Assembly (NCBI GenBank): GCA_037074765.1
Contig: JBAMDO010000219.1
Span: 1-64,000, forward strand
Source of the DNA: Mansonella perstans
Lineage: Eukaryota > Nematoda > Chromadorea > Rhabditida > Onchocercidae
Direction of reading: 5' to 3'
DNA length: 64,000 nucleotides
The translations under genes were made by a program, and so were the position numbers. Of this stretch, positions 1-13,400 are shown piece after piece (positions within the stretch are counted from its first letter, which is position 1; every line of letters starts with the position of its first letter). The notes under the pieces are model-generated. The model was not told the origin of the DNA. It made no database searches and saw only the letters and a list, made by a program, of their open reading frames with translations.

Positions 1-38
1 ATGAAAATAATACGGAGAAGCGAAAAGAAAGGCAAAAG
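1..38 (+). CDS. possible exon cut by the window edge
   Basis: An ATG-initiated frame (MKIIRRSEKKGK) runs into a consensus donor AG|GTAAGT at position 39. Nothing upstream is visible and the peptide is too short and basic to identify. It could be the end of a first exon of a plus-strand gene, or a chance match. Confidence 0.2.
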
Positions 39-3000
39 GTAAGTAAAGTAAAAATGAAGTAATGGAATTGGTGAAAGTTTTCCAAACGATTGTTTGATTG
101 CTACTTAAAAGTGAAAAATGCGCTATTTTATAATGGCCTCGTCGATAAAAGTGCGTATATACAATGATTGGCCAATAGCAATGAGTATGAATGAGCTTTG
201 AGATATGTCAGTGCCTTTAAAGGCTTATTGCAAATTAAAAGCAATTTGCACAAATGTTAAAATGTTACTAAAAATAAAAAGGGCAACACGTTAACGTGAT
301 GGAAAATTCACTGATGATAAATAATTCATTACTTTTAAATAAAAATGTAAAATTTTAAAGTATGAATATCATTAGTGTAATTGAAATAAAATTTGTTAAA
401 TTAAATTACTTTAGTATAATTAACTAATTAATTTGATAAAAAAAATTTAAATAATTTATTTGTTTACAAAAAAAAATTACTATTTAATTTAATTAGCATT
501 GAAATTTTAATAGAATGTTATGCTGTTTTTGCCTTTATGATAATTGTTAATTGTACTGTTTTGTTTTGCCTTTCAGCAAAGAATCCCAACCAATAATTGA
601 AATTAAAATAATTAATTTGCTACACTGTGAACTAATAGCAATGTGAATTAATTTTACATGCTCATTTCATTGATCAGAAAATTTTGTTCGAAGTCTTTTT
701 TCACTATTTCGAATTGATGATTTGCTTTAAATTTTTCTTTCTTTAGTGTTTTTCTCAACATAATTATTATTTTTATTAATTGTAACTATAAATTATTTAC
801 TAGCCTTTTTTTTAATTAGAATATGCAGAAAAAGTAATTGCTGCCTAATGAAATTTTTAAGATACAAATAAATATATTTTCGAGCACGTTGCTAGGATTT
901 TTTTTTGGATTCATTCTTAATAGTAATTTTTTGCTTGGTCAAAAAAATGGACAGCACTAACAATTAAAAAATTCTCATAAAAGGTTCAAGTTCTGGAAAA
1001 TATATATTAATATGATTTTTAGCAAAATCAGTTTTATTTTTATTCAATTGAATAAAATTATTATTACTATATTTTTAAAAAAAAAATTAGATCATTTAGT
1101 ATTAGCATTTGATAATATGCATAATATTCTAAGGCAAGTTTAAAATATGTTACTTTTTTCTTTTAAATTTTAGTTTATTACTTTTTTTGCTACGAAATAT
1201 TGTGTGGTTGCATTTAATTGAATTAATTAAATTTAACATTTCAAAAATTAGCAATAATTCAACGGCAATGCAACTTTATTTTATCCATCTTTTTCAAAAT
1301 AATTAAACATTGTCGCGTTGTTGTAATACGTAATTATTATTTATTTAAGTATCAAAGCCTTATAGGTTGATTTTCGGTATTCAATCAATGAATGAATGGA
1401 ATGATTGCAAAAAGAAAATTAGTTATCATTAAGGAATAAAAAATAAAATTTAGGTCAAAGTTTTAAACGTCACTCTCCTACATCTTCGCTTGTTGCATTT
1501 TCTATTAACTTCAGTTGTTTAACTTTGCCATTATTATGAATAAATAAATTCTCAAAAGGATTTTATCAAGCAAAATTGACAACCAGAATTGTTTTGCAAA
1601 TAATTAAAAAGCGATAAAATGAAGTAAAAAATGCTGCAGTACATATTTCACTTTATTTGCTTTATTTTTCCCATACAAAAACTTTTTCATCATGCTCATT
1701 AGTTAATTAATTTTAATTAAGTAATTTCGCATCAACAAAATACTCATATTTACTTTTTTGAAATTTTTATTTATTTTTTAAATCCTTTCTTAAGATTTCA
1801 AAAGTTGAAAAATTTTCAAATTAATTAAAGTAATGTGATGATATCAATGCATCATGGTGAAACACTATAAATTGCAAGGAAGCTTAACTGAGGCAGCAGA
1901 ATTGAACCAAACTTACAATTTTCGTATTTTGCTTTTCTAAAGTTATTTGGGAATGTAAAAAGCCTTTTGAATTTGCTAAAACTCTTACATTTGATAGCAC
2001 ATCTAATATCACCAAAAAAATTTTTCCCTTTTGGAAATTTCAACGTATTTCATTTTAAATTTCGAAAAAATTTCTTCACAAAAAAAATTTGCTAATAATT
2101 ATTTTTTTTTGCTTTCTTTACCAGTGAAAAAGATTTTATCATATTTTGCAAAATATTTTGCAGTATTAATTACAACTTTTGCTAATTTTTAATAAATAAA
2201 ATCAGCAAGATGATTTGATAGATGCATTGTTGTTTTATAGGCTACATACGTCAATTTTTTTTTGCTTGACGTATAATCAAAGTTTACGGGTAATCTAAAA
2301 TTGGTAAAAAACAATGCTGTGTATTCAAATAGTATTTTTACCAATTAAGAAAATGTCACGAATTTAAAATATGTAGAAACATATAAAAAACGTAAAATAA
2401 ATATTATGTGTGAATGCATAAGAGTAAAAGGCGAAACGAAAACCAAAAAATCAGTAATTAAAAAATAAGCAAAGAAAACGAATTTTTGTCTTTTAAATTT
2501 CTTACAAGAAATTTTAAAAAAAAATTTTTGCGAAATTCTAATTAAAATTTTTATTGAATATACATATTTAATCATTCTGCATTCATTTAATTTTTTCAAT
2601 GCATTTAAATTTTTTTTTTTGCATGACAAATAATTACTCTTATTTGTTATGTAATAAAAGATCTTTCTCAAATCATTTTGCACTGAACGTTTACGATGCA
2701 ATTATTAATAATAATAATAATCTCTGCAGTTATTGCTGCAATTTGCATAAATGAGAATGTCCACTCTCAATGACCATTCTCAATTTACAATTTAAGTTCA
2801 CGAAGCTTTAATCAAAGCTGAATGGTGATGGATCGCTGAATAACTCTAACAATAATGTTTAATAATAACAATAAAAATAAGAGCATTAAAAATGATAATT
2901 ATATGTGATGATTGATCACAGCATCACAAAATTCCGTACCGGAAATACGGTTCATCATTTTATAAATAATATAACGATGGTATTCATTGGATAGATGAGA

Positions 3001-3289
3001 CTGTGTGACCCGTTTTAGAATTAATATGAGCAAAAATTTAATTGAAAATTGATCAATTATTAACTATTATTATAACCATTATTTATTGACGTTATTTTTG
3101 CTATTATTAGTATATTGTTTGATGATCCGATATGATAACAAATGAGCAACTAATTAATGAATCAATTTAAATAGTTGATAATTTAATGAAAAGGACAAAA
3201 TTCAGATCAAGAGCATTAAGTTATACGTTTGAAAATTTCACTACTGCTATTACTATTATTATAAATTACTTTTGCTGTTGTTGTTATTT

Positions 3290-3440
3290 TCGTTGTTAAC
3301 TTGATATTATTATCATCAGAATTTATTACCATTATTTTTATTACTAATATAATTTACTAGTCGTTGTTATCTTGATATTATTATCATATTATTTTGTTGT
3401 TGTTATTATTTTTATTGCCATTATAATTTATTATTATTGT
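3290..3440. repeat. imperfect tandem repeat, TTGATATTATTATCAT units
   Basis: A unit of about 70 bp containing CGTTGTTA-(A/T)CTTGATATTATTATCAT occurs at about 3292-3318 and again at about 3362-3388, followed by further ATT/GTT-rich low complexity. No coding frame is involved. Confidence 0.5.
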
Positions 3441-3663
3441 TATTATTATAATTTTATATACCATTGTTGGAGTAATTTAGTATTATTTGTTTCGTAATTA
3501 TTATTTTTGCTAAATAACATTATTATTATTATCAATAATGAAATTAATGTGTTTTTGTACAAAATACTATTAAAAGTAGGAGTGCAGTAATTATTAAAAG
3601 GTGAATGCAAAATTTTTGATAAGTGATGATTGCTTACTCATTGAAAATGAAAGCTATCCCTCT

Positions 3664-3713
3664 TGTGTGTGTCTGTCTGTGTGTGTGTGTGTGTGTGTGT
3701 ATGTGTGTGTGTA
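3664..3713 (+). repeat. (GT)n microsatellite
   Basis: This is a GT dinucleotide run with a few interruptions. It generates an artificial frame rich in alternating Val and Cys, which is not a gene. Confidence 0.9.
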
Positions 3714-5125
3714 TCATGTCTGTGCGTATGTGTGAATTTGCAAAAGATGCAATAGAAAATTCTATGTTAAAAGTTCCAAGGTCAAATTTTCAACAAATAC
3801 TATATATTGAATATTATTTAAAGTAAATAAATATTTCAAATTGAACCTTTAAATTAAGACATTTTGAAAAATAAAAACAAATTTAATTTTCGACTGTGGA
3901 AAAAAAGATTGTAGTAAATTATTTTTTGTCATTAAGTAGTTCATATACAATAATTTGCATTATCTAATTAAAAAAAAAACTCTAATTAAGCATAACTTAT
4001 TTATTATTTAATTTAAAATTTATTATTTTACCTAAATTTAAAATTTTGTTCATTTTTTATAAGATCATTGCGTAAACAAAATTTATTAATAAAATTATAA
4101 TTCAACGAACTTTTCTTGTCTGATTTCACATCTGCAGTGCTATTTTTATGCCTTTTTTTTTCACTCGTCTAATTTGCTAAATTTCCCATAAAAGTTTACT
4201 GTAAAACGGGAAGACAATATCAATTAATCAGTTTTTTCCTTAACTAATTAACTGAAATAAACTTTGCACAAAAAAATTCATTTCAAAAAATTCATTAAAA
4301 TGAGAAAATCAAAGAAAAAAAATTATTTTTTTTTACAGCTCCGTTTTTTACCAGATAATCATCATATACCAAAGTCAAGTAAAAATGATCTGAAGAAAAA
4401 ACAAATAAACATGAATACTGGTTGATTTACTTGTTCCATTCCGGGAATTTCTATTTCCAAGTCTTTTGTACAAAAATTAAAAAACAAGCAATGTGGGAAT
4501 TGCTAAAAGAGAAAATAAAGTTAATTTGAAAATAACCGTTATTAATTATTTCAAGATTAGCGGATAATTCTTTTCCTTTTTCAGATTTTCCGTTTGTTGT
4601 TTGCTTTTATTTTTTTTGTGTCTGTCAACATTTTCATCAATGATTGTCAACCGTTTGTTATTTAATGTAGGATTTTTTCACTTAAATTATTTTTCTGTAA
4701 CAATAAACGTAATCCTAAATAAAAAGATATCACTTTGTAGTACTTCAGGAGTATCAGTGATAAGACTGATAAGATCAATGATATATTAATGTGCTTTTTT
4801 TTGGTATAATGTATTTCAGTTAATTTTTTTTTATCATTTAATTGAAAGTGAATTTATCACTTTATCAGAGAAAAAAGCTGAAAATATATATGTTTCCAGG
4901 AGAACAATTTTCTGTATACGAATAACAATTAAATATTTATTTCTCTATCTTCACCAAAAAAAAAAAAAAAATGAATTAAAAAAGATTACATCATATTTTC
5001 AAAACTTCTTGAATAATTAAAAAATTTTTCTAGAGTAATTTGAAAACGATGAATTGAGCAAAATTGTCAAGTAAAAAAAAAGAAAAAACCATTCTTTATT
5101 ATTTACTGCATATACTGACTATTAG

Positions 5126-5308
5126 GTAACGGAATGCGTGGAAATGTTTAAGAAGTTTAAAAAATTCAAACTAGCGCAAAATTTGTCTAACCGGATATTT
5201 TTCATGGATGGATATATCACAAGAGGCGGAGTTGACCGGACATCATTGGAGCGTTGTGGTAAAATGCATTTGCCTGCTAATTGTGCCAAAATGTCGAGAG
5301 CACAAACT
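5126..5308 (+). CDS. candidate N-terminal exon of the EFF-1/AFF-1-type fusogen
   Basis: After an acceptor-like ACTATTAG the frame reads VTECVEMFKKFKKFKLAQNL and continues for 61 codons, to a possible GTAGTG donor at 5309. It contains three cysteines and polar, globular-looking sequence (RGGVDRTSLERCGKMHLPAN) unlike the surrounding A/T-driven frames. It ends in phase 0, which matches the phase-0 reading VVNAAMEAYN at the next exon (10448). No signal-peptide exon was found upstream, so the true N-terminus is missing. The 5.1 kb intron is long for this window. The exon could belong to a separate gene, but composition and phase favour the fusogen. Confidence 0.45.
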
Positions 5309-5840
5309 GTAGTGATTTGAATCAGTTAAATTTGCAATTGGAATTTTTTACTCAGTTTGATGAGAAATATTTCAAAACTGCTTACTTGCTTAATTTGCTT
5401 TTGTAGCGATCTCTTTTAATGGTCATTTTTCTTTCATTTCTATCATTTGATAGTTTTTTAAAATTTTTCTTCAAAAATTGATTAATTTTCTGCGCCTAAA
5501 ATTATTAATTTAATTAACTACTTTAATTGTATGATAATTTTTGAAATTATTTCAGTGGTCAATTTTTATGGCATAATAAAATGAATAAAATTTTATCATT
5601 TTCAATTGTATAATTAAACAAATTTATCGTGATAATATAGTAATATTATTATGATTTTTTTGTTATGAAAAGATGAAAATGAATTTTAGTGTTTTTTATT
5701 TGCATACTTATCGTGATTCATATAATAACTACATTTGAGTAATTAATTATATTGCAAAAATATTCCGGTAAAAGTCAAAAAGTTGAATTTTGACAAAATT
5801 AATAAATTAAAGCATTAGTCGTTTTAAAAATGAATTTCTT

Positions 5841-5915
5841 ATACACACACAGACAGAGACACACCATACACACACATATAAACACATACACACGCAAACG
5901 TACACATATACACAA
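5841..5915 (+). repeat. (CA)n-rich microsatellite
   Basis: CA/TA dinucleotides with interruptions. This is the inverted counterpart of the (GT)n run 2.2 kb upstream. The minus-strand frame through it (alternating Val/Cys/Tyr) is a by-product. Confidence 0.85.
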
Positions 5916-8599
5916 CAAACATAGTTAAATGAAAATTCCCATAAAATTAAACGAAAAATTTTACAAAAAGAATTTAATGGACAGAGAAAAAAGTTGTGAA
6001 TTTGTTGAATTTTGAAAAGAAAGCAAAAAACGAAAATGAAAATGCGAAACACAGCAAAATATTAATTTTCACATTTTAAATTTTAAATAACGTATATTAA
6101 TTGACTAGCATTAATTGGTCTAGACATAACTGTCTAATACAAGATTTCTTCAACTGAATAGAAATCACTAATTTAATTAGAACTGCTTCGTTTGATCATT
6201 ATTAAATGCATTAATTTAGTACATTTTAAAATATATATATATATAAATAATTTTATAATTTCAATAAATGATAATATCACTTAAATATATATATATAACT
6301 TAAAGAAAAAATAATTAATATATTTGCTACATTTAAAAAAAGAAAAAAATATTGACTTTAATTTGAAATTGAATACTGTTACACGACTTCCGACAATTAA
6401 CTACCTGATTATAAATTATTAATAAGTAATTTTACAATTTGTTCTCACTTTTCAAAACAAATTCAAAATAAGCGTTTCTTCTCATTTTAAATACTGTAAT
6501 TAAAATAAATAGGCGTTTAAAATATATCGTAAAAATTTTCAAACTTACTAACAGATGCTTGCCAAACTTTCCATATGCTTCATATTTTTGCATTTATTAA
6601 CAATTTCATTTACTTTCATTTTGTCTTATTGAAATGATTAGCAAGTATTAATAATTAATAATCAACCTAAGTTTTATTTTAATTATACTTTCAGTTTTGA
6701 AAATCCACGATTAATATTTCACTGGTAATTTTTGCATGTTTATTCAATGCAAACATAGTTTCGTTGCTGCATCAATAATCAAATATTTTAACTTATTTAC
6801 TTACTAAATCTGACCTTGAGGTCATGCTAATCCTGTTTATGTCAATTGGTCAATTGGTTATTTTCAACCATAACCATATTCCATCGTCTAATCCTTATTC
6901 TGTCTTAGAATTTGTTCTTTTCAGATCTATTAGTTGTATTTCTTTTTACATACTTTGAAATTCCGTACTGTTGTTACTGTGTTGTAATTTTTTTATTGCC
7001 TAAAATTATTCCAATTAAAAATTTTTGAACTTTTGTTTTCTTTATTGAACAGGAAAAATTTTTAAGATTTTACTTGCACAATAGCATAGGGCTAAAATTA
7101 AAAAGTAAATTATACTGAAAAAAGTTGAACGAAAAAAACATAGAATTATTTTTTTTTGTTATCATAAATAATAGCTATAATTTCGGAAATTTTTCAAAAT
7201 TTTTTGAATTTTATAAAATAATAAATTTCTGAATTAAAATAATGTATTAATGATAAAACTCAGTTCAAGTGAAAGTAGTTTATAAATGATCGCAATATTC
7301 TGATGAATATTTATGCCAATTCAAATTATTCAATTGAAAATTTAAATGCACTTTTGTAAGATTGATTGTTTAAATGGTGCCATCATTTGCACTTAAACCA
7401 TTATGAATTATCAAAACATTTTGATAGCATCTACACTATGTTTATGGTCAGTTCTTGAAGAAGTAATCAACAATTAGTGAATTACGCAATGAATAATTAA
7501 TCAAATTACATTAGTCAGTTACATTCGCTTCAACGAGTTAGTCGAATTTTTGATATTTGAAATTTCGTGTATATTTTATCACTTAATTCAACTGCTATTA
7601 TCATTTTTATTTTTTATTGCTGTTCAGTTTATTGCATAACACTGATTTCCAAATTTCAATTCAAATTCGTTCAGTTTTAAATTTAAAAATAACTATTTAA
7701 GTAAAGATAGCATATGGATAAATAAGCAAGTAATTATTCATTCAGTAATGATATTAAGTGCAAAGATTGGTCAATTTTAAAATATTTTTTTTTTTTAAAC
7801 TATGCAAAAAAAAATCTTTGAATTTCAATTTTGGATATTAGAAAAATTGCTAAATTGTCATAGGCTAAATTAATGTATATTTTGCTTGATAACATTTGGC
7901 TGATAAAAAAGGGATGAATTTTTAATATATTTGCAAATTACTTTTACTTTTCGTTTCAAGTACCAAAAAAAAAATTCTTTATTGGTTAATTTGTCATTTC
8001 CAGTAAGTTAATAATTACTGATTACTTTTGCATTTATGAAGAAATATTTTCAATGTTGAATGGAAAAGTGGAAAATTAAAGAGAAAAGTGGTACTTTTGA
8101 AAAAAGAACAAAATTACTTATTCCAGAAAATTCTGCAAATTTATTGCAGTTTCATTGTTATTAACTGATTGCCCTAGAAAAACACATTCCGTACATTATG
8201 AACTTATTTCAGTATTGCAAAATTTCATTAAGGATTGATAAGAATGAGACTGAACAAAACTTTTTCTTATTTTTCAAAGTAATTAATCAATAATTAACAA
8301 TCAATAATTATTTTTCGGGAAAAAAAAATTCCAAAATTAGGAGCGTTTAAAAAATAATCGGATATGCTAATTATTAAATCAATATTAACTTGAACAAAAA
8401 AAAGCACAAGTGATATTATAAAATGGAAATTCAGTGTAAACATATTCAATTTGTAAATTCAATTAAATTTGGAAATTTATTGAAAAAGACTAAAGAACTT
8501 TTTCCGAGGAATAAGAAACAAATGATGAAAAATGTTTTTCTTAAAAAAATGATAATAATAGCGATGATGATGGTTATAATAATATTTGAAGAAAAATGA

Positions 8600-8960
8600 T
8601 AAGTTTGACAATTATAAAATCATAATTAATGCTAATTAGTATTTCTAATTGTCTAATAAAAACAACTCTGTAATAGTGATAGCGTTAGCTGTAATAATAA
8701 CAAATAACCGATGTTAAAAATTATAAAATCATTATTAATGGTAATTTGCATTTCTGATTGTCTGATAACAGCGATAATAAAATCTTGGTAATAAACAGTT
8801 GTAATAATATATTTGCCAAGAATAAAATCATGATTAATTGCAATTTATATTCCTAATCAGCAAAAAGCAACAAGTGCAACAGTGATAATATTAGTTATAG
8901 CAATAACAACAATTAGCAAACAAGGAAAATGTTAAGTTCTTTTTTTCATTAATTATAATT
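8600..8960. repeat. minisatellite-like array, three to four diverged units of about 100 bp
   Basis: Units begin with an ATAAAATCAT-(A/T)ATTAATG-like core followed by AATT..CATTTCTAATTGTCTAATAA. They recur at about 8617, 8722 and 8822, with a weaker copy near 8950. Units are clearly related but not identical. The array lies inside the long fusogen intron. Confidence 0.6.
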
Positions 8961-9734
8961 ATAAAATTATAATTAATGAAATTGTTATCGTAATTAGTTA
9001 CTAAACTTACTTGCACACAAAAAAAAAATTCATTAAATTCAGTTTCAAATTTCAATTTTCACTTTAATTTGTCTTCCTTCTACTTTTTCATTATCTTTTA
9101 AAATCTACACTAATTCATTGATACTCTTCTTTTATTGTGTGTTCGTTTATCTTCTAACTATTTCACTGATCTTATAATCTAATAAATATTTTTAAATTGC
9201 ATTTAGTTTATTTATTTTATTTTTCAACACTGTCAAAAGTTTTTCAATTATCTAATTAATTACTTCAATATTTGTGTACATTTGTTCTTTTGTTCTTTCT
9301 AATCCATCGATAAATACAAAAAAAAGAAATGTTCTAACTAATTAGCAAAATATTAATGAAATTAATTTTCACTTTCTTATTTTGTCGTTTGTTTGTTTGT
9401 TTACCCCCAAAACCTTTATAATCCGCCAGTTTGTCTTAATTTAAAATTACGATTCCAACAATTCGACGCAATTTTCCTAAATGTGTTTGTTTATCAAATT
9501 AATATAATTGTTCTATCTAATTAGAAATATTAAGTCGATTAAATATGAAATATGGAAATTAATAGATTAAAATGTAGTGATAATAACATTTATCCCTCTC
9601 TTTCTTTCTATCTTTGTCTTTTTTTCCTCTTTTTTTAGTATTATGCAATAAATGATTCGAGCATGATTTTAAAAAATGCTCAATATGAATGATTCAATTC
9701 AAATTGCATGCTTTATTTTAGTTACTTGTTACGT

Positions 9735-10010
9735 ACCCTACGGCATACTTAAAAATGACCAGTTTTGGTCAACGATGAAAGTAACAACAAACAGCCTGTT
9801 GTTGTTATATGCTAGTGTGTGAAGTTCGGACAAACTGAGACGGGTAACACTTAAGATTCACAATCTACAAGGATAGCTCAGTTGATCGCTAAGAACCCTT
9901 CAGATGTTCACAATCAACAGAAATTTCTATATTTTGTAAGTGAAAGTACACTTAGAAGGTCATGTCAAGTCATGTCCACTTTCACCACATTCAAAACACC
10001 CTGTATATCT
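9735..10010. mobile_element. degenerate retroelement-like interspersed repeat
   Basis: Two clues point to an old element. First, on the minus strand (about 9960-10017) the frame reads KRYTGCFECGESGHDLT, the C-x2-C-x4-H part of a gag CCHC zinc knuckle. A TGA stands where the fourth ligand (Cys) would be expected. Second, at 9870-9900 a segment GATAGCTCAGTTGATCG...AAGAACCC resembles one at 23831-23890, so the sequence is dispersed. No polymerase, integrase or LTR pair is visible. A gag-like LTR or BEL/Pao remnant is inference. Confidence 0.35.
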
Positions 10011-10447
10011 TTTGGAATGTAAACTTCTTATGTAATACTCACTTGGAACAAAATATGATTGTAATTTGAAAAGATTGAATAAATGGGGAAAATAAAGCGA
10101 GCATATTTCCTGCACAGAATTGTCAATCGTAATATTTATCATTATCTGTGATGGAAAAGTTAGATTAGAATTAATGCTGAAAAATTAAAAGTACGTTAAT
10201 TCAACATTGAAACATTCTTTGAAACTTGAAATTTAATCTAAAATTTGAAAAAAAAGCAAATTTATTTACTTTGAAAATTAATGAAGAAAAAACGAACAAT
10301 ATTTTACAAATCTAAAAAAAATAATTTTCAAATTAATTTTTTTTTCAATAGAAATTCATTTAATTAAGATTTAATTAATTTCACTTAATTTTTTTTCCAA
10401 AGATGATTTAAAAAAATACAAGAAGCAAATCGAATTATCAATTTTAG

Positions 10448-13400
10448 GTTGTTAATGCTGCTATGGAAGCATATAATTTGTGGTACACTAACAGATGAGG
10501 TGCATTGCACCCGGATAACACCAATTCAGGGTAATGCTGCAAATATGGATGACTCCGGAAAGCGTATTCAAAAAATCAGTGCAACTGCAGCTGATTTAAC
10601 ACTTAAAGAAACATTATGCCTCAATTTCTCGGTATCGAAACAAAAAATACTCAAAATTTGTTTTAATTTGTTACTTTCAATGATTTATTAAATTTTAATC
10701 AAAATTTTTTTAATTCATACAACGATCAATTTGTCAAAAAAAAATGTTAACAGTAATAATTATTATTAATAATAATAATAGTGATAATGATAATAGTTGA
10801 CAATAATGATTGACAATAATGATAAAGGATGGGATGAGAACACAAATTCACACAATTGAATATGTTCGAATGGAGCAGCAATTTCCCGTATCAGCGTCGT
10901 ATAAATTTGGCATTCCACTAATTACAACAACATGCATTTGTGACTGTGCTGGTGCTGAGCAGTATTGCAGTGTGGATGATTATAAATATAAGTAATAAAA
11001 AAATAAATTGTTTTCTCAAAAATAAACAAATGCAAAAATTTTTTCATTTCCAACTGCTTATAGCATTTGCTAATTAATTAATTAATATTACTAAAATTTC
11101 TTTGCAAATTGTTTTTAATTAGCTTTTCTTTTTGGCTATTTAAACTTAACAATGAATCAATAAAAATTGATAAATTATTTGAATTAAAATAGCATATATT
11201 TTGATGAGAAATTTTAACTATGTGATTAAATTAACAAATAATTTTTCATCTAATTAAATCAAAAAATAATTTTTAATCTAATTAAATTAAATTAAATTTA
11301 ACAATGACTATTTCTTTGTCGGAAAAATAAAAGAAAAAAAACAGGAATTGTACGAAAAGCTCTGTTTGTTATCGAACATATCATGCACATCAGTCAAGCA
11401 GTGGTTGTTTGATGTCATCGAAAAGTGAAGTTTGTTGTGAAGTAGCAATTGAACCATATGAGGTGCTGTTTCAATTTTACATAATCATTCAATTTCCATT
11501 TTTGGTTTAGCTTAAATGCATATTAATAAAAACATTTATTTAATTTTCTCGCGGTTTAATTATCAATACATATACTACTAATTCTACTCAGTGCTAAACT
11601 TATTTCATATTATTTGTTTGCATTGACTTATTCATTTCTAGGATTGTTTCTATTAAATATATATGCTTCTTATTACTACTACTGATTATTTATCTTATAG
11701 ATACATATTTAATAAAAACAAGTAATCGATTAAATTTAAATAAAACACTTGTTTTATTCATATATAACTATGCCCTATAGTTGTTTCGTATTTTATATTT
11801 TTATACTTTTGCTCATTTTGCTTACCAGCATTTCTAACTTATAACTCTCATAATGTTTTATAAATAATTATTAAAGTAATGTGTTCATTCAAATTTTATT
11901 TATCATAATTATTTGTACAGCCACTTATTCAGAAAAAATTTTAATATCTCGAATTTCTTATCAATTTTAAACTTTTAAAAGTTGGGTTTGTTCATTTATA
12001 TATTTATTTGCTTGCTAGTTCCATTTTTTATTATAGGGAAGAATTTATACAGCTGTAAAGCTAACTCAACCTGATACAATAATCATTTTACGACATCGTA
12101 TCTATGAACGAGTGAAAAATCGCTGGAGTGAAGCAGCTTCAGAAGAATTTGAAGCAATTGTTAATAAAGGATCAGCAAAAATGGAAACAATTGATAAACG
12201 AAAAGTTCCCCATTTAGATATATTATTTTTCAAATACTACAAAAATTTTTTTTTAGACTCAAAAAATCCAATTAATTAATAATAATTAATTTGAAAAAAA
12301 AGTATAGGTTAATTGAAAACATTTTGCTAATAGTTAAGTATTTTTTCATCTTTACATTATCAATTATAATTGAAAAAAGTTAATTCCTCTTTTAAAAAAA
12401 TGGTCAATTATCAAAAAGGTTATATCATTTATCTGTAACTTTTTTTTTGTAGATGGAAATACGAACTACAACAGGTCGTGTAATTCGTGAAATGTCACAT
12501 GGAATGTATTATTTTTCAAATGATAATCGAGCATTAATGATGGGTGTACGATTAAATGAACCAACTGAAAGTGACATTCATAAGTTGGGTTGGTTGAGAA
12601 AAAATGGCAAAACATGGTTGATACGTAATGGAATTATAAAAATTACCGAATCACAGGTTAATTAAAAAGTTAATTCAAAAAAAAAGAATTTTTTTTTTGT
12701 CAAATTATTTTTTTTTAATTAAGATTAAAATTAGTATGAACAAAAAAAGAGAAAAAAGTTTTGTTTGATTTTATCAGAAATTTTAAAATATTTTTTAATT
12801 GGCATTTTTTTTTTGTTTTTTTTTTGTAGCATATTACAATCGAAAATTGTAAAGGACAGCACTATTTAACTCGATATAATGCGGAATACTTTATCACTTC
12901 TGATGATCGCCTGATTGATCTTGATCTTGGTCATCAAGTTGATGAGCAAAACTGGATTGAACGAGTGGAAATTTTAAATGGTGATCGAGCAGTACGAATT
13001 ATTCATGCTGAAGGCGCCGTTATACATGTTAGCGTTAGTAGTGGTACAAGGTAATAAAATTCAGAAAAAAAAAATTTCAATTTAGAAACTTTCGAAGTTT
13101 TTTTTTTAATTATTCATATTATATTGCTGGCTGTTTACTGAAAACTTATTTAATTAAATCTCATAATTTATTTTTTGAATATTAAAAGTTTTTTTGTCAC
13201 TACAAAATATTCATTTATTTTAATTAAGCATACTTACTTAATAATAAAGTATTTATGCAAATTTCTTAAATTTCCAAACAAATTGATATATTTAAAATGG
13301 CAATTCTAATTAATAAATATTCGATTAATTACTGGAACAAAATAGACTAGTTTCCATTTTTATATGATCATGATTTTCCGAACAATCGTAATATCCTAAA

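Larger units (their letters stand above)
39..5125. other. gene-poor AT-rich stretch
   Basis: I see no convincing exon here. The sequence is dominated by A/T runs, TTA/AAT-rich low complexity and simple repeats. The longest open frames (1852-2043, 2345-2701, 4601-4789) have skewed composition dictated by A/T runs and lack flanking splice signals in register. Confidence 0.6.

Noticed and set aside
3623..3826. Open frame with alternating Val/Cys
   Set aside because: It is the translation of the (GT)n microsatellite. The same applies to 5807-6052 on the minus strand.
9870..9945. Possible tRNA gene
   Set aside because: Only an A-box-like sequence is present; there is no B box, no anticodon arm and no clover-leaf pairing.
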